Below are positions 18,450 through 26,392 of a stretch of DNA of 64,000 nt, in pieces. Source of the stretch: Nitrospira sp. (GTDB taxonomy: Bacteria > Nitrospirota > Nitrospiria > Nitrospirales > Nitrospiraceae); NCBI GenBank assembly GCA_018242765.1, contig JAFEBH010000011.1:248001-312000 (forward strand). Reading direction: 5' to 3'. The translations under genes and the position numbers were made by a program. The notes under the pieces are model-generated. The model was given only the letters and a program-made list of their open reading frames with translations, searched no databases and was not told the origin of the DNA. Each line of letters begins with the position of its first letter. Within the stretch, counting starts at the first letter, position 1.

Positions 18450-18779
18450 GTGTCTCTTCCTATGTCACTCGGGCTTTTTGTCCTTGCTGGTTTGTGTGAA
18501 ATCGGGGGCGGGTATTTGATATGGCTTGCGATCAGAGAGCACCGGCACTGGATGTATGGGCTTGTGGGCGCGATGCTGCTGATTGGCTACGGACTGATTC
18601 CAACCTTACAGCCGGCTCACTTTGGTCGTGTCTATGCGGCATACGGCGGCATGTTTATCCTGTTGTCCTTACTCTGGGGATGGGGCATCGACGGAGTTCG
18701 ACCGGACCGCTACGACCTAGTAGGCGCCGGGTTTTGTTTAGTTGGAATGCTTATCATTATGTATGCTCCTCGCGCATGA
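18450..18779 (+). CDS. ynfA: YnfA/UPF0060-family small membrane protein
   Basis: About 109 residues with four hydrophobic segments, matching the usual 108-residue YnfA size. The GTG at 18450, six bases after AAGGAG, is the best start; an ATG at 18432 has no ribosome binding site. Family hallmarks are [10 protein letters not shown] in the first helix, an RVYAAYGG segment in the third and [12 protein letters not shown] at the end. The family resembles small multidrug-resistance transporters, but its substrates are poorly defined. It follows the CzcA-like pump by 53 bases and may be the last gene of that operon. Confidence 0.9.
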   Translation: MSLPMSLGLFVLAGLCEIGGGYLIWLAIREHRHWMYGLVGAMLLIGYGLIPTLQPAHFGRVYAAYGGMFILLSLLWGWGIDGVRPDRYDLVGAGFCLVGMLIIMYAPRA

Positions 18780-18901
18780 AGTCACTCAGGGCATTGTAGA
18801 CACCATATCGAATTGTGAATGCTTGTGCCCATCGTGCGTGATAAGCTGGCGCTCGATATTTTGACGACAGTAGAACACTGGACTGCATAGAAGGCCTATC
18901 G

Positions 18902-20317
18902 GTGAAAAGAAGCCTGAGAAGTGTCGTGCATGGCGTAGTGTACGGAATCCTTGTCGGTCTGGCGGTTCCGGGTTTGGGACAGGCTGGGACGCAACAGATC
19001 CCTGCAACGAGCGGTCACGACCTACAAGGGCAAGTCAAGGCGACCGCGAATAAGGTGATCCCCGCCGTAGTCAGCATTGCCTCCACCGTCATGGTGCGTG
19101 ATCAGTCGTTCAGCGACGAGGCGCTACCGTTCGGTCTCTTCAAGGAGCCCACGGCACGCCGGCAGTACGGGCAAGGGTCGGGCGTGATCGTGTCGCCGGA
19201 TGGCTACATTGTGACGAACAACCACGTCGTGGCCGACGCCGTCGATGTCGAAGTGATTTTAGCGGATCGTCGCCAATACAAGGGGAAGGTCGTTGCAACG
19301 GACCCGAAGACCGACGTGGCGGTGGTGAAGATCCATGCGTCGAATCTGCCGACTGCAGCATGGGGAGATTCGAGCCAACTGGCCGTCGGCGACTTTGTGC
19401 TTGCGATCGGGAATCCATTGGGATTGAGCCGTACCGTTACCTTTGGCATTGTGAGTGCGGTCGGGCGGGCCGACGTCGGTGTGGCGGATTTTGAGGACTT
19501 TATCCAGACGGATGCGCCGATCAACCCGGGCAATTCAGGCGGAGCTCTGGTCAATACGCATGGTGAGCTTGTCGGTATCAATACGGCGATTGCGAGTCCT
19601 ACCGGCGGCAGCGTCGGCGTCGGGTTTGCGATCCCCAGCAACATGGCTCGTGCTGCCATGCAGAGCCTCATCAAAACGGGCCGCGTGGTGCGAGGGTTTC
19701 TGGGCGCGTCGACACAGGATGTGAGCTCTCCGTTAGGAAAGATCTTTCGCCTCCCGGACGTCAAGGGAGCGATCGTGACGGATGTGCAAGCCAAGGGATC
19801 TGCCGAACGAGCCGGTTTGAAACGCGGCGATGTCGTGGTGCGTTTTGACGGACGAGAAGTTATGGATAGCGGCCAGTTACGGAACCTGGTGGCGCAGGCG
19901 CCGATCGGGAGCAAGCATCGATTAGATCTCATTCGGGAAGGAAAGCAGTATCAAGCTGATTTAGTCATTCAGGAAGCCCCACGTGAACGGCCAAAGAAGA
20001 GTCAGACAGCGTCCGCCACAGCTTCGACCGTCCACCCGCTTGCTGGGGTGGTCTTTGATGATGTGACGCCGCCCCTGGCACGCCAAATGGATTTGCCGGT
20101 AAACAATGGCGTCGTTGTGACAGACATCGAAGAAGGGAGCCTCGCCGAAGCCTCAGGTCTACAACCCGGTGACGTGGTGGTGGAGCTAAACCGACAGCAT
20201 GTCACTACTTTTTCGGCACTGCAACGATTTGCTGAGCCCTTAAAGCCCACCGACTTGGCGCTCCTCCTCGTCAACCGCCAGGGCAATGTGATGTACGTCC
20301 CGATTCAGGGAGAGTAG
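18902..20317 (+). CDS. DegP/HtrA-family periplasmic serine protease
   Basis: A 471-residue protein from the GTG at 18902, with an N-terminal signal peptide (VVYGILVGLAVPGLGQAG). The trypsin-like domain holds the catalytic histidine in TNNHVVADA, the aspartate in KTDVAVVKI and the serine in NPGNSGGALV. Two PDZ domains follow, each with a GDVVV segment (AGLKRGDVVVRFDG and SGLQPGDVVVELNR). This is the DegP/DegQ/MucD layout, with quality-control proteolysis and chaperone activity in the periplasm. It stands alone, next to two metal-efflux loci and a graveyard of stress sigma-factor genes, which suggests an envelope-stress neighbourhood but does not prove regulation. Confidence 0.93.
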   Translation: MKRSLRSVVHGVVYGILVGLAVPGLGQAGTQQIPATSGHDLQGQVKATANKVIPAVVSIASTVMVRDQSFSDEALPFGLFKEPTARRQYGQGSGVIVSPDGYIVTNNHVVADAVDVEVILADRRQYKGKVVATDPKTDVAVVKIHASNLPTAAWGDSSQLAVGDFVLAIGNPLGLSRTVTFGIVSAVGRADVGVADFEDFIQTDAPINPGNSGGALVNTHGELVGINTAIASPTGGSVGVGFAIPSNMARAAMQSLIKTGRVVRGFLGASTQDVSSPLGKIFRLPDVKGAIVTDVQAKGSAERAGLKRGDVVVRFDGREVMDSGQLRNLVAQAPIGSKHRLDLIREGKQYQADLVIQEAPRERPKKSQTASATASTVHPLAGVVFDDVTPPLARQMDLPVNNGVVVTDIEEGSLAEASGLQPGDVVVELNRQHVTTFSALQRFAEPLKPTDLALLLVNRQGNVMYVPIQGE

Positions 20318-20349
20318 GGGAAGACCATCCGGTTCGTACCTTCCGGGTT

Positions 20350-20600
20350 TCAGCCAAGCATTTCATTCTGTGGAGAGGAGCTGATGAGCATGAGGCAGCC
20401 GTCGTCGGAAGACGTGTCGGATGTTCCGTGCCGGCCTCAGTGCGATGATCGTCTCCCGCAGCCAACTCCTGGCCGCTGCAGAACCACCCGCCTTCCAAAA
20501 CATAGAGCCCTTCCGGTCCGGCGTGTCGATGGGGAGCATAGATCAAACCCGGGACCATCCGCACGAGTGCCGTGCTCGGCGAGAAACAGGGGCAAAGTGC
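20350..20600 (-). pseudogene. Remnant of a ChrR-like cupin anti-sigma factor C-terminus
   Basis: The translated minus strand carries APHRHAG, LYVLEGGWFCSGQEL and EAGTEH, and a frame-shifted ending SSPQNEM. Each matches in order the cupin end of the intact anti-sigma protein at 33670-34554 (APHRHAA, LYVLEGGCFIAGREM, EAGTVHH, SSPQNEMV). The shift within the last 30 codons and the missing N-terminal two-thirds show that it is dead. It follows a sigma-factor fragment (20607-20705) directly on the same strand. Confidence 0.8.
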
Positions 20601-20606
20601 AAAATC

Positions 20607-20705
20607 TTAGCCGTCACGCTGCCGCCAGACCTGGACGTAGATGCCCAGCGTCACTTCTTCCGCTGCTTCGCGATTTCTCAGAATCTTAACGATGAGGCCG
20701 TACAC
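20607..20705 (-). pseudogene. Remnant of an ECF sigma factor (region 2 start)
   Basis: About 32 residues beginning VYGLIVKILRNREAAEEV and ending YVQVWRQ before a stop at 20607. They match region 2 of the intact sigma factor at 33071-33673 (VYGLIFKILGNREAAEEV, YTQVWRQ) with few changes. The upstream start and the downstream regions 3 and 4 are gone. The sequence passes straight into the cupin remnant, so one internal deletion seems to have fused the two ends of a sigma/anti-sigma pair. Confidence 0.8.
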
Positions 20706-20915
20706 CCGTTGGGCTTGGGCAGTCATAGAGCGTGGCGAGGGAGAATCAGGGAAACCTGAACCGACTGCCGGGAGAACGGAGGTCGCGAGACTTGAATCCT
20801 CTACAGACTTGGAGAAATCCTTTAAAGACTGCCTGCCCAGCTGTTCCTGAGAAGTGCGAGTCGTCAGTGATCCACTGCTGCAAGGCATTGGAATCTTAAT
20901 TGAAGGCAGCGGATG

Positions 20916-21197
20916 TTACGAGTAATGATCAATCGCATACGTGGCAAGCACCGACAAAGTTGTGCGGTCATCCGACGGAGTGATGCACTCTAGCGCCTGA
21001 AGTCCGGCTGACAGGTAGCGGTTCTGAGTGACCTTGATACGGTCCCAAATACCCTCTGCCTTTAGTAAGGCGGCCAATTGTCCCAGCCTACCGGCGTCTG
21101 TTCGTAGAATCCGACGATATTCCAAACGAGCGGTCAGGGAGCCGTACTGCTCAAGGTAAATCAAGGGCAAGAGGAGTTGCTTCCGGATTAACCCCGA
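20916..21197 (-). pseudogene. C-terminal fragment of a polyprenyl diphosphate synthase
   Basis: The open frame (ATG at 21170, open back to a stop at 21198) encodes LPLIYLEQYGSL, an RxIL segment, and a C-terminal helix pattern ending ALECITPSDDRTTLSVLATYAIDHYS. This resembles the last 80-90 residues of octaprenyl/solanesyl-type prenyl synthases. Both DDxxD catalytic motifs are missing. The intact prenyl synthase at 49314-50204 is a different subtype, so the fragment is not a local copy of it. It joins directly to a truncated anti-sigma start (21198-21245), suggesting a deletion junction. Family assignment rests on pattern memory and is moderate. Confidence 0.5.
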
Positions 21198-21245
21198 CTA
21201 AAGCCTCATCACCGTCCGAAGGCGCTCGTTGTCGCTTGTGCTCAT
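21198..21245 (-). pseudogene. Truncated anti-sigma-like start overlapping the sigma factor stop
   Basis: An ATG overlapping the stop of the sigma gene (ATGA at 21242-21245) opens a 15-codon frame beginning MSTSDNERLR, then stops at 21198. The ORF at 22454-22687 begins the same way (MSTSGDEHLR) and also overlaps the end of a sigma-factor sequence. The partner gene of the intact sigma factor therefore appears to have been cut to a stub. Confidence 0.6.
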
Positions 21246-21928
21246 GGTTGGGCGACCGCCGCTCTGAGGATCGTGCGTAACTGGTGCCGGGCTCGATGCG
21301 CGCGTACTTTGACGTTGATCACACTCCATCCCAGTAGCCCTGCTGCTTCGCGGACGGAATAGCCGTCGAGATGCACCAAGGTCACGACCATGCGATTTTC
21401 CGGTGTGAGTTGGGCCAACGCCAACTGTAAGACCTCCCTGGCTTCCTCCTGACGAGCTCGTTCGGCAAAACCCTCGTATGACTGAGCCGCCCGTACCTGG
21501 TCGATCCAGCGTTGATGCTCGGTCGTAAGCGCGCTCACCGGTACGTCCGCTGCCCGCTGTGCCCGCCAAAAGTCATAGCAGGTGCGGACGGCGATCGTGG
21601 TCAGCCAGTGAGAAAAGGGTTCTTCAAACCGATACGTTCCGAGTCCGGTATAGGTCTTCACAAAGATCTCGTGCGTAAGCTCCGCTACTTTCTCAGGCGG
21701 GACGTGCCCACACACAATTCGGCAGATATGATCCCGATGGCGGAGCATCAAGTTTTCGAAGCATTCGGTTTCACCTGCGACGACGCGTTTAACTAGGTCT
21801 GCATCCTCGCCATCAGATTGAGCCCATACATCTCTTGGCCATACTCCAATAACCCTGCCTCGCGCGGGGGAGAGACGAGTGACCGTTTGCGCCGCCAAAT
21901 CGAGCGTCATTCTTGCCGCGACAGTCAT
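21242..21928 (-). CDS. ECF-type RNA polymerase sigma factor
   Basis: A 228-residue protein, with sigma region 2 at about residues 40-110 (HRDHICRIVCGHVPP, then AELTHEIFVKTYTGL and FSHWLTTIAVRTCYDFWR). Region 4 follows at about 165-220, with LTPENRMVVTLVHLDGYSVREAAG and a DNA-reading helix containing INVKVRAHRAR. About 40 extra residues precede region 2; the ATG seven codons in could be the real start. Its probable anti-sigma partner is only a stub (21198-21245), so the factor may act without partner control or respond to a regulator elsewhere. Broken copies of similar genes flank it on both sides. Confidence 0.88.
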   Translation of the reverse strand: MTVAARMTLDLAAQTVTRLSPARGRVIGVWPRDVWAQSDGEDADLVKRVVAGETECFENLMLRHRDHICRIVCGHVPPEKVAELTHEIFVKTYTGLGTYRFEEPFSHWLTTIAVRTCYDFWRAQRAADVPVSALTTEHQRWIDQVRAAQSYEGFAERARQEEAREVLQLALAQLTPENRMVVTLVHLDGYSVREAAGLLGWSVINVKVRAHRARHQLRTILRAAVAQP

Positions 21929-22453
21929 GTCGCTTTTCCCTTCTTTTCACCGTTACCGGCTCGTCGCGTCACTGCAAGACTGTCCCGGAGATATCGATGA
22001 TCAAGAAGACCTGATATGACGTAAGGTCGGCACATCGTACTACCGCCTTATCCATTATAGTCTCCGGGGAACGGATGATGATCGCCGGCTCCCGATGACT
22101 GGTGTCGGATCGTAGTGGCGTCACTCCCCCATGAACCGAGGCACCGCTGTATACAACTCGACTACTGTGCAGGCTGTGTACCACATCCATGATGCAGAGG
22201 AGATTCTCCGCAGGAGGGCACGTGGTGGTCAGTTATGGGCAGAGAAGGGGAATAGCTGGTATTGCCCCTCTATCTCTGTCTGGATATGGAACATCGCGAC
22301 AATTCAGCTCGAATCGAGGTGGAGACATGGGACCAGCTGGGCTGGAGCAGGAGAGACGAGGAATACTTTCCTGAGCCAGGTTCTATACCGAGGGCAGTTC
22401 TGAGAAGAATACCGTGGAAGATGTATGGTGTAATCGTGTGAAATCGCACGGCA
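21929..22453. other. Gene-poor stretch upstream of the sigma factor
   Basis: About 525 bases with no frame I can support. Short open frames on both strands lack ribosome binding sites and family resemblance. It must contain the sigma gene promoter near 21930-22100 on the minus strand, but I see no clear -35/-10 pair. Further degraded remains are possible, because broken genes lie on both sides. Confidence 0.5.
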
Positions 22454-22687
22454 TCACCGTGCGAAACCGTGATCATTTCTTGCATCCCGTTCGAGTGCGG
22501 TCAGCTGTGCTTCTTTCACGCGGATCATTCCAACTGAGGCTGACGGCTGATGTCTCGACAGGCGATGAATCTCTTGCATCACGCTCTTGGCCCACCCCAC
22601 GTCCCACAGCGGCGCACGTCGAACCCGGTGGGCCTCAAGAAGAGCTTGTTCCAATTTCCGGAGATGCTCATCGCCCGAGGTACTCAT
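22454..22687 (-). CDS. Short anti-sigma-like protein or remnant
   Basis: 77 residues beginning MSTSGDEHLRKLEQALL, with a later DVGWAKSVMQEIHRLSRHQ segment and a charged end. Its ATG overlaps the stop codon of a sigma-factor remnant (22684-22770), exactly as the stub at 21198-21245 overlaps the intact sigma gene. It is too short for a normal anti-sigma factor with a membrane helix or zinc site, so it is either the cytoplasmic sigma-binding part alone or a truncated gene. No conserved metal-binding triad is visible. Confidence 0.45.
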   Translation of the reverse strand: MSTSGDEHLRKLEQALLEAHRVRRAPLWDVGWAKSVMQEIHRLSRHQPSASVGMIRVKEAQLTALERDARNDHGFAR

Positions 22688-22770
22688 CGTGTCGGTACTT
22701 CCTCCATCAGGATTGTGCGCAGGAGCTCCGGGGGCCGATGCGCATGCACTCTGACGCTGATGACACTTCC
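22684..22770 (-). pseudogene. Remnant of a second ECF sigma factor C-terminus
   Basis: The minus strand reads GSVISVRVHAHRPPELLRTI and stops at 22684. This aligns with the last DNA-binding helix and tail of the intact sigma factor at 21242-21928 (WSVINVKVRAHRARHQLRTI). Upstream the match is lost, so only about 28 codons survive. Together with 22454-22687 it is a second, mostly deleted copy of the same gene pair. Confidence 0.65.
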
Positions 22771-23348
22771 GCGAGTGGGGAGGCTCTGTCCATGTCTTAA
22801 GACGGGGGTGCTGGTTGAAAGGTTACAGGTCTTTCTTCAGGAACATCAGACTTTTCCCGATGACCTCCATCAGCGAAGACCCGTGGTTGTAACCTTTTTA
22901 TCGTCCACGCCGTCATATTATATGAGGTAGAGCAAAAGAGAGGCGTCGATGAGTAGAGAACACAAGGACGCTGGCTCTATCGCAGAGAAGGAGTGGGGTC
23001 GGAGGCCGGGATTTCACTCCGTACTGTCAAGATATTTGGCTGACTGTTGACCGGGAGGGAATCTTACGGACATGGATGAAGCAACGTGAGAGCGCACGGA
23101 GGGTGCCTTTGAACAGGACGGTATTGATTGGGTGGATGGATCACAGCAGTCGGCGCTGCTCTTGGATGATGACCGAATGGGGACGACAGGATATGACGTA
23201 ACAGCCGACTAGATCGGATTACGTTGAGGGTCATGGCCTGAGCCTTGAGCCTTCCGGCTCGGACCAGAGGGTTGGGCGCCCTCCTATCACCTCCACCCCG
23301 CTATCCCATTGCGGTCCTTCGTAGTGCGGCTGACGAAGGGGGAGCAGG
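22771..23348. other. Gene-poor stretch before the response regulator
   Basis: About 580 bases without a convincing gene. A 32-codon frame opens at 22949 with a weak AGAGAGG upstream, but it has no family resemblance and is not called. The response-regulator promoter should lie near the right end. No clear inverted repeats or mobile ends were seen. Confidence 0.45.
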
Positions 23349-23753
23349 ATGACGGTACATCGCACATGTGTGTTAGTCGTCGATGATGAGGAGACGGTGC
23401 GCCGTCTCATTATTGAGTATCTTGAGCAGCACGCGATTACCGTGGTGGCAGTAGAGGATGGATTGCAAGCCTTGAGGGTACTCCACGAACGTTCGTTCGA
23501 TGCCGTGATTACAGATCTCTATGTGCCGTACCTTGATGGCTTTGATCTCCTCTGCCAATGTCGTCTTGTATGGCCTCAACTGCCCGTCATTCTTATGTTC
23601 GGTAGCCTCGTCGATGAGATCGTTCAGCTGGCGCTGATTGAAGGAGCTGCCGCCTGTCTACCTAAACCAATCAACACGAGGAAGCTGATCGAGGTCCTGC
23701 GTGAGGTTATCATGCGTCCCGGCTCTCTCGTGGAGGCGACAAGGGTGACCTGA
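23349..23753 (+). CDS. Single-domain response regulator (CheY-like receiver)
   Basis: A 134-residue receiver domain with no output domain. It has the acidic pair (VVDDEET), the phospho-acceptor aspartate in AVITDLYVPYLDGF and the conserved lysine in CLPKPINTRKL. The switch threonine/serine region is unusual: the motif reads VILMFGS, with methionine and phenylalanine before a glycine-serine pair. It acts by phosphorylation-dependent protein contact. No histidine kinase is adjacent; the nearest is the atypical one at 38481-40304. A purine-rich ribosome binding site (GGGGAGCAGG) precedes the start. Confidence 0.9.
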   Translation: MTVHRTCVLVVDDEETVRRLIIEYLEQHAITVVAVEDGLQALRVLHERSFDAVITDLYVPYLDGFDLLCQCRLVWPQLPVILMFGSLVDEIVQLALIEGAAACLPKPINTRKLIEVLREVIMRPGSLVEATRVT

Positions 23754-23828
23754 TCGCTATGAACGGTCTCGAACTACGATCGCCCCCAAGAGCCTCTCTC
23801 CCATCTCTTGGAGGAAGGAGCGTTATCT

Positions 23829-24437
23829 ATGCGTATCACTGGATTGATCGTGCTAGGTGTGTGGTTGGGGGCATGCTCAGCCACCCCGATGTTTCCTCCC
23901 GCGGTGACGAAAGACGTCGAAGCCAATACGTTTGACGCCAAGGCTTGGGAGCAAGAGGCCTATCAGCTCTCGCGCACTACCTTTGTCCCGCACAAGGTGG
24001 AGTTGGCCGGTGAGATCATACGAGTCATACATCAATCGGAGCGTCTGGTCATTCTGGCCGAAGAGAGACCTCTGGATACTCGACTTGCGTCGAGCCCAAC
24101 GAGCGACCAACAGGACGGCGCACCCTGGTTCGCCGTCACCTTCCAGGGGCCTGTGGAGCCAAGAATGTTGCAGGCAGGGAATCGGCTCTTTGTGATCGGC
24201 ACCACGTACCAAGCCGGCCCAGAAATGTTCGGCGGCGCGCCACGGATGTTGCCCCATCTGAGAGCGCAATGCCTTCACATTTGGGATACTGAAGGAGTGA
24301 AGAACAAGTATTGGATTTCCAATTCAGGCTCGGTCCAATACCCTCCGGAAGAACGCACCATCTGTCTTGAGGCCAAGCCGTCCGGGTCATCGCCCGTGGG
24401 GAGTGACGATGAGAAGACGGTCTCCGGTGGCTCGTAG
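23829..24437 (+). CDS. Slp-family outer membrane lipoprotein
   Basis: A 202-residue lipoprotein from the ATG at 23829, with GGAGGAAGGAG upstream; an earlier in-frame ATG at 23808 is less likely. The signal peptide ends in VWLGAC. The mature part starts MFPPAVTKDV and contains ELAGEIIRV, ERPLD and LFVIGTTY segments, the layout of Slp (starvation lipoprotein) proteins with an OB-like beta-barrel. Slp proteins sit in the outer membrane and are linked to stationary phase and acid stress in enterobacteria. The role here is unknown. It leads a run of three lipoprotein genes (to 26183). Confidence 0.75.
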   Translation: MRITGLIVLGVWLGACSATPMFPPAVTKDVEANTFDAKAWEQEAYQLSRTTFVPHKVELAGEIIRVIHQSERLVILAEERPLDTRLASSPTSDQQDGAPWFAVTFQGPVEPRMLQAGNRLFVIGTTYQAGPEMFGGAPRMLPHLRAQCLHIWDTEGVKNKYWISNSGSVQYPPEERTICLEAKPSGSSPVGSDDEKTVSGGS

Positions 24438-24925
24438 CAAAGGCTGGTTTTGATGCGACAACTGGAAGGCATATAGGCAACTAGGAGAACGTATGCACAG
24501 GGGCTCACCGCGTTGCAGCAACAGGGAATGCGATATCGTCTGGACGAGATAGAGCGGCTCTGTCCGGATCCGACGTGCACTCAGGTACTTCTCGCAGTCG
24601 ATTACCTTGTCCGAAGTGATCAGGCATGTCTGACGTTGGATTCCAACAGGACGTACTGGGTAAACGTGTAGCCCTGAGGGGGGTATAGTTATTTTGTCGG
24701 CTGATGTGCAGAGTCAGGAGCGAGCAACGTGACTTCCACCGGTTCCCCGGTTACGATTTAGGAAATGAGACAGTAACGAGTCTTGCCGGATGATGTCATG
24801 CAGAATACACCCATCGGGAAGGACACCTATGGGGCCATCGCCGGTTCTTCCGCGATGGGTGAATTTCCTAACCCATCGTCTGCATCGTCCCATGACGGTC
24901 TCTCGGTGACGACGGAGGTGACGTT
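24438..24925. other. Intergenic stretch with one possible small ORF
   Basis: About 490 bases between two lipoprotein genes. The only frame with protein-like composition is the 47-codon one at 24528-24671. I see no RNA gene or mobile ends. The right part should hold the ribosome binding site and perhaps the promoter of the 24926 gene. Confidence 0.4.
24528..24671 (+). CDS. Possible 47-residue protein or gene remnant
   Basis: An ATG at 24528 opens a frame reading MRYRLDEIERLCPDPTC, then LLAVDYLVRSDQACLTLD and ending TYWVNV. The composition is protein-like, with three cysteines and no rare-codon clusters. The frame is open for 18 codons upstream of the ATG and the ribosome binding site is weak, so it may be the tail of a decayed gene. 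No family recognised. Confidence 0.25.
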   Translation: MRYRLDEIERLCPDPTCTQVLLAVDYLVRSDQACLTLDSNRTYWVNV

Positions 24926-25291
24926 ATGAGGCACCCAGCATTTCGTTCCCTCATGCTTCTCGTCATCCTTCCCCTTCTGCTGAGTTGCACTGGCGCACCC
25001 ATGGTTCCGTTGGAGATGACGACGCTCAATCCAGGTGACGATCACGAGACGATTGCGCACCACTACCGCCATGAGGCGGTGCGTGCACGTCAGCAAGCCG
25101 ACGAACTGGCCAATCAGGCCGTGGTGTATGAGCAACTGTTTGGACCAGAGTCCGATTGGGTATCGGGCGCCAGACTCTTAGTCAAGTTTTATGAAGAAGT
25201 TGCACGAGAACAAGCTCGACTCGCCGAGCAACACCTCAAGCTCGGCAGAGGGCGTTCTTCAGAGCAACCTGCACCATCGCGAGATCACTAA
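24926..25291 (+). CDS. Small lipoprotein of unknown function
   Basis: 121 residues with a signal peptide ending in LPLLLSC and a GGAGGTGACG ribosome binding site. The mature part is helical and rich in His, Arg, Glu and Ala (HYRHEAVRARQQADELANQA), so a coiled coil is likely. It resembles the small lipoprotein at 5436-5777 in size and layout. It lies 37 bases upstream of the prohibitin-like gene, which suggests co-transcription. Role unknown; a helical periplasmic spacer or stabiliser is only a guess. Confidence 0.75.
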   Translation: MRHPAFRSLMLLVILPLLLSCTGAPMVPLEMTTLNPGDDHETIAHHYRHEAVRARQQADELANQAVVYEQLFGPESDWVSGARLLVKFYEEVAREQARLAEQHLKLGRGRSSEQPAPSRDH

Positions 25292-25328
25292 CCCGCCACA
25301 GCCGGCGTGGTTGCATCAGGAGGCACCT

Positions 25329-26183
25329 ATGATACGGATCACCATGAGGAGTTTCGCCGTCGCACTATTGTTGCTGACGACGGCCTGCGGAACCACCATC
25401 CAGCCTGGCCAACGGGGACTGTTCTGGCATCCACTCACCCAAGGGCTTTCCCAAGAGCCTCTGAAAGACGGCTATTACTGGCGTGCACCATGGAATGACG
25501 TGTTTGTCTATGACGTTCGATGGCAAAGCCACACCGAGGAGATCGATGCCTTGAGCGCGGATGATCTGCAGGTGCTCATCAAGGCGGCGATCATTCTTCG
25601 GCCCATCGCGGACGAGCTGTATTTTCTCAACCAAGAAGTGGGTGCTGATTACTATGTCCGTGTTGTGAGACCGCAGTTCATGGCCGCCGTGAGGAGCGTT
25701 GTTTCCGGCTATAACATGGTATCGGTGCCGGAAAAGAGCACGGAGATCGCCGGCAAAGTTCGAGCGGTCGTGGTGGAAAACCTCAAAGGTCGGCACTTAG
25801 AAGTTCAGAACATTGCCTTGTCCGATGTCGATTTTCCACAACTCGTGTTGCGGGCCATTGAGCAGAAACAAGCGAAGGAACAGGAGAAAGAACAAAAAGA
25901 GTTTGAGCTCACCATCGCCGCGAAGGATGCCGAGATCGCGCGTACCAGGGCGAAAGGTGAGGGGGATGCGATCCGGATTCGAGCCGACGGTGAGGCCGAG
26001 GGACTCCGAATTCGGGCTGTGGGCCAGGCTCAGGCGCAGGAGACCATTACTAAAACCCTGACGCCGGCCTATCTCCAGTACAAATTGTATGACAGCTCGA
26101 ATGCCAAGGTCATCATCTTGCCGGAGCATATGAAGACGCCGCTGATCATCAATCCGGGAGAGGCCACGATGTCGGGGAGATGA
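25329..26183 (+). CDS. SPFH/prohibitin-domain lipoprotein
   Basis: A 284-residue protein from the ATG at 25329, preceded by AGGAGG. The frame extends 46 codons further upstream, but that part overlaps the preceding gene. The signal peptide ends in LLLTTAC, so this SPFH protein is probably lipid-anchored rather than held by a membrane helix. The SPFH/Band 7 domain spans about residues 25-190 (PLKDGYYWRAPWNDVFVYDVR). It is followed by a long charged coiled coil, with EQKQAKEQEKEQKEFE and the repeat GEGDAIRIRADGEAEGLRIR. Prohibitin-like proteins form ring assemblies that organise membrane proteins or proteases; the partner here is unknown. Confidence 0.85.
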   Translation: MIRITMRSFAVALLLLTTACGTTIQPGQRGLFWHPLTQGLSQEPLKDGYYWRAPWNDVFVYDVRWQSHTEEIDALSADDLQVLIKAAIILRPIADELYFLNQEVGADYYVRVVRPQFMAAVRSVVSGYNMVSVPEKSTEIAGKVRAVVVENLKGRHLEVQNIALSDVDFPQLVLRAIEQKQAKEQEKEQKEFELTIAAKDAEIARTRAKGEGDAIRIRADGEAEGLRIRAVGQAQAQETITKTLTPAYLQYKLYDSSNAKVIILPEHMKTPLIINPGEATMSGR

Positions 26184-26392
26184 GTTCTTGCTGTTGGGCG
26201 TATGCTGGAAGTCTTTAGTTTGGAGCGGCATTTCTAAGCACGAGGGGTATGCCGATCATAGTAATAACTGCGAAGTGGATCTGCAGAGGGCCTTGTGGGA
26301 TGGAGAAGGCGGAAAGGCCGCATCTGGCTTATCCGTTGAACCAGCTTCCTACGCGGTATTCCCCGACCCCAATCTGTATTAACTGAGGGGAT

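Noticed and set aside
19204..19932. Minus-strand open frame of 242 codons within the DegP gene
   Set aside because: The plus strand has complete catalytic and PDZ motifs, and the antisense frame has no recognisable domain or ribosome binding site.
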